A DNA stretch of 42,008 nt, from assembly GCA_910577165.1 (NCBI GenBank), contig CAJTLX010000029.1, positions 1 to 42,008 on the forward strand, given 5' to 3'. Both the position numbers and the translations under genes were made by a program. The notes below the pieces were generated by a model. It worked only from the letters and a program-made list of their open reading frames with translations. It made no database searches and was not told where the DNA came from. Below, piece after piece: positions 40,069 to 42,008 of the stretch (positions within the stretch are counted from its first letter, which is position 1; each line of letters opens with the position of its first letter). Source of the DNA: an uncultured Lachnospiraceae bacterium (GTDB taxonomy: Bacteria > Bacillota > Clostridia > Lachnospirales > Lachnospiraceae).

Positions 40069-40143
40069 AGTCAGGTATAGTACACGCGGCGCGGCAAATT
40101 CCAAGTCGAGAGAAAGAAAAAAATGAAAAAATTTAAATTTTGC

Positions 40144-40172
40144 TTGCAAAATACTTTTATATCTGTTAAAAT
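40144..40172 (+). promoter_or_regulatory. rpmB promoter
   Basis: TTGCAA at 40144-40149, a 17-bp spacer and TAAAAT at 40167-40172. It shares 20 of 21 positions (40154-40174) with the sortase promoter. Confidence 0.65.
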
Positions 40173-40250
40173 AACTTTTGTTTGCAGGTCAGGTGTAATT
40201 TTTATCCCATTTACGATGATCTGATCTTGATTTTAAGGAGGTGTTTGTCC

Positions 40251-40448
40251 ATGGCAAAATGTGCAATTTGCGATAAAGCTTCCCTTTGGGGTTCCCAGTT
40301 AAGCCATTCCAGAAGTCAGTTGAGCAGGCGTGCGAAGAGAATGTGGAAATCCAATGTGAAGCATGTTAAAGTAAAAGTAAATGGCGGAACGCAGAGAATG
40401 TATGTTTGTACTTCCTGCTTGAGAGCCGGCAAGGTAGAGCGCGCATAA
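40251..40448 (+). CDS. rpmB: 50S ribosomal protein L28
   Basis: 65 residues from ATG 40251 with AAGGAGGTG upstream. It begins MAKCAICDKASLWGSQLSHS and contains VNGGTQRMYVCTSCLRAGKV. The CxxC...CxxC pattern is that of the zinc-containing form of L28. The gene is followed by a terminator. In many Firmicutes rpmB stands beside the yloU-yloV genes, as here. Confidence 0.97.
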   Translation: MAKCAICDKASLWGSQLSHSRSQLSRRAKRMWKSNVKHVKVKVNGGTQRMYVCTSCLRAGKVERA

Positions 40449-40469
40449 TGCGTCAGGTGAAAATCCATC

Positions 40470-40495
40470 AAAGGTGTCAAGAAATTGACACCTTT
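40470..40495 (+). terminator. Rho-independent terminator of rpmB
   Basis: AAAGGTGTCAA, GAAA loop, TTGACACCTTTT with a T-run (11-bp perfect stem). Confidence 0.92.
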
Positions 40496-40525
40496 TCTCA
40501 TGCACAGACCCATGTATTATAAAAT

Positions 40526-40666
40526 TCAGCAGTCCGAGAATAGATGGTAGCTTAATACAAACAGAACGATAATCAGAAAAATTGCGAAAAGGCCGCTGCT
40601 GATAAAGAGCATAATTGTCATGCCGACAGCAACCCAGAACAGAATGAACCCGATCATCCGCTTCAT
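40526..40666 (-). CDS. Small membrane peptide (46 aa)
   Basis: A 46-residue minus-strand ORF read directly: MKRMIGFILFWVAVGMTIML, then FISSGLFAIF and LIIVLFVLSY, ending HLFSDC. It has a strong AAGGAGG site 8 bp upstream of the ATG. Two hydrophobic segments suggest a membrane hairpin. It stands between rpmB and yloU on the opposite strand. Function unknown. It is short enough to be missed by ORF callers. Confidence 0.7.
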   Translation of the reverse strand: MKRMIGFILFWVAVGMTIMLFISSGLFAIFLIIVLFVLSYHLFSDC

Positions 40667-40778
40667 ATGCGGCCTCCTTTTTCGTCTTGGACTGTTATAT
40701 TATATGCCTGTGGAATGCAGATATGTTACAGCGCAGACTGCGCTTAAAAAATTTTCCCTCATCCGCAGGAAAAAGTTG

Positions 40779-40807
40779 TTTTCATTTTTGGAAAAATAGG
40801 GTATAAT
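40779..40807 (+). promoter_or_regulatory. Promoter of the yloU-fakA operon
   Basis: TTTTCA at 40779-40784, a 17-bp spacer and TATAAT at 40802-40807, about 70 bp before the yloU start. Confidence 0.6.
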
Positions 40808-40875
40808 GTCCCTAAGGGCAGAGCGCGGACTGTCAGATTTCTGCCGCGGACAATAAAGAAACGGGAGGACTATTT

Positions 40876-41235
40876 ATGAATAATGGCATGATGAATACCA
40901 AACTTGGCGAGATTGCTGTTGATACGGCGGTTGTGGCAAAATATGCAGGTTCTTCTGCCGTCGAGTGTTTTGGTGTGGTAGGTATGGCCTCCATCAGTAT
41001 GAAGGACGGCTTAGTCAAGCTTTTAAAGAGGGACAATCTTACACACGGTGTCGGCGTTACCTTAAAGGACAACAAAATCATCATTGATCTTCACATCATT
41101 GTCTCCTACGGGGTGAGCATTTCTGCGGTCGCCGAGAACTTGATTAGCAATGTAAAATATAAGATCGAGGAATTTGCAGGGCTTGAGGTTACAAAGATCA
41201 ATATCTTTGTAGAAGGTGTTCGCGTGATAGATTAA
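40876..41235 (+). CDS. yloU: Asp23/Gls24 family protein (YloU)
   Basis: 119 residues with the Asp23 fold motifs (KLGEIAVDTAVVAKYAGSSA; YGVSISAVAENLISNVKYKI; VEGVRV). GGGAGG lies upstream. The Asp23 family is envelope-associated, but for YloU the role is unclear. It precedes the fakA/yloV gene by 23 bp, the conserved rpmB-yloU-yloV order of Firmicutes. Confidence 0.93.
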   Translation: MNNGMMNTKLGEIAVDTAVVAKYAGSSAVECFGVVGMASISMKDGLVKLLKRDNLTHGVGVTLKDNKIIIDLHIIVSYGVSISAVAENLISNVKYKIEEFAGLEVTKINIFVEGVRVID

Positions 41236-41258
41236 ATGTGGAAGGAGGGGCAAAACAG

Positions 41259-42008
41259 GTGAGTCTAAATACGATAGATGCATCGCTGTTAAAGAAAATG
41301 TTTCTTGCGGGGGCAAAAAGTATCGAGGCAAGGAAAGAGTATATTAATGAATTAAATGTTTTTCCGGTGCCGGATGGCGATACGGGAACGAATATGACAC
41401 TTACGATCATGTCGGCCGCAAAGGAGGTTATGGCAATCTCAGACCCCGATATGAAATCCTTGGCAAAGGCGATTTCCTCCGGTTCTCTGCGCGGCGCAAG
41501 GGGCAATTCGGGCGTTATTTTATCGCAGCTTTTTCGCGGTTTTACAAAAATTGTAAAAGAACAGGAGAAAATTGATGTGCCTGTGATGGCATCCGCACTC
41601 CAGAAGGCAGTGGAAACCGCTTACAAGGCGGTAATGAAGCCGAAGGAAGGGACGATCTTAACCGTGGCAAAGGGCGCGACGGAGCGCGCGGCAGAACTTG
41701 TCGGAGAGACGGATGATCTCGCATATTTCGGGGAGGAAGTAATTAAGCGCATGGAGGAGGCACTCGCCCACACACCGGAACTTCTGCCGGTGTTAAAGGA
41801 AGCGGGGGTGGTCGATTCCGGCGGACAGGGTTTGCTTGAAGTGGTAAAGGGCGCGTATGACGCAATGCTTGGACGGGTGACGGATACGGGGATTGAGTTA
41901 TCGGTAAAAGCAGGCTCAAAAGAAAAACAGGATGAAAAAAAGGGCGCGAGCAGCGAAAATATTTCGACGGCTGAGATTAAATTCGGTTACTGCACGGAAT
42001 TTATCATT
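41259..42008 (+). CDS. fakA: Fatty acid kinase subunit A / DhaL-domain protein (FakA, YloV), partial
   Basis: 250 codons visible from GTG 41259, with GGAGGGG 8 bp upstream; the gene continues past the right edge. The DhaL (Dak2) ATP-binding motifs are clear: NVFPVPDGDTGTNMTLTIM (residues about 31-49), LRGARGNSGVILSQLFRG and VVDSGGQGLLEVVKGAYDAM. FakA is the ATP-binding subunit that, with DegV-type FakB carriers, phosphorylates exogenous fatty acids for phospholipid synthesis. The family is about 550 residues. Confidence 0.95.
   Translation, partial: MSLNTIDASLLKKMFLAGAKSIEARKEYINELNVFPVPDGDTGTNMTLTIMSAAKEVMAISDPDMKSLAKAISSGSLRGARGNSGVILSQLFRGFTKIVKEQEKIDVPVMASALQKAVETAYKAVMKPKEGTILTVAKGATERAAELVGETDDLAYFGEEVIKRMEEALAHTPELLPVLKEAGVVDSGGQGLLEVVKGAYDAMLGRVTDTGIELSVKAGSKEKQDEKKGASSENISTAEIKFGYCTEFII

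Noticed and set aside
40182..40250. N-terminal extension of L28
   Set aside because: L28 begins at MAKC; the strong AAGGAGGTG site lies just before ATG 40251.

Overview
The window looks like a chromosome segment of a low-GC, spore-forming Firmicute of class Clostridia, most likely a Lachnospiraceae-type gut bacterium. The reasons are strong GGAGG ribosome binding sites, sigma-A type promoters, a GerW/YtfJ spore protein gene, a cobalamin-dependent methionine synthase beside a fused homocysteine methyltransferase/MTHFR, and large sortase-linked surface proteins. I cannot name the genus from sequence alone.

Layout. (1) 1-7253, minus strand: the 5' part of a giant secreted protein with a signal peptide, 24 InlB-type B-repeats and then an RHS/YD-repeat region that runs off the left edge. 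(2) 7386-10062, plus: a class B sortase and a TPQTG-anchored surface protein, closed by a strong terminator. (3) 10043-11629, minus: two small proteins of unknown function and luxS. (4) 11649-18448, plus: a tandem HAD phosphatase fusion, a D-2-hydroxyacid dehydrogenase, a homocysteine methyltransferase/MTHFR fusion and metH. With luxS this makes a homocysteine/methionine recycling neighbourhood. (5) About 18470-27690: a visibly AT-richer accessory island. It starts with hicAB, followed by a 616-aa regulator that looks like two RRNPP-type (HTH plus TPR) units in tandem, a convergent 63-aa exported proline-rich peptide, a perfect 17-bp inverted repeat placed symmetrically between two divergent promoters, and a secreted protein. 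After it come duplicated, fused and broken small membrane-protein genes, a truncated second copy of the regulator's 5' end, and an internally deleted RelB/DinJ antitoxin. (6) 27851-42008: ordinary chromosomal genes. These are a YitT-family membrane protein, an HtrA-like protease, a PHP phosphatase, the NFACT/RqcH protein, a rhomboid-like protein with a zinc ribbon, two ABC-2 permeases, two unknown proteins, DUF2953 and GerW (the ytfI/ytfJ pair), ribosomal protein L28, a 46-aa membrane peptide, an Asp23/YloU protein and the start of fakA/yloV.

The most interesting part is 19312-22644. A double RRNPP-like regulator, a small exported peptide precursor and a symmetric operator between divergent promoters with poor -35 boxes have the layout of a peptide quorum-sensing circuit. 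Its apparent output is the peptide gene itself and a secreted protein of unknown function. The neighbouring duplicated and frameshifted genes suggest this island turns over quickly, possibly with simple-repeat ON/OFF switching. All functional statements come from reading the sequence and from family knowledge; no database search was run.
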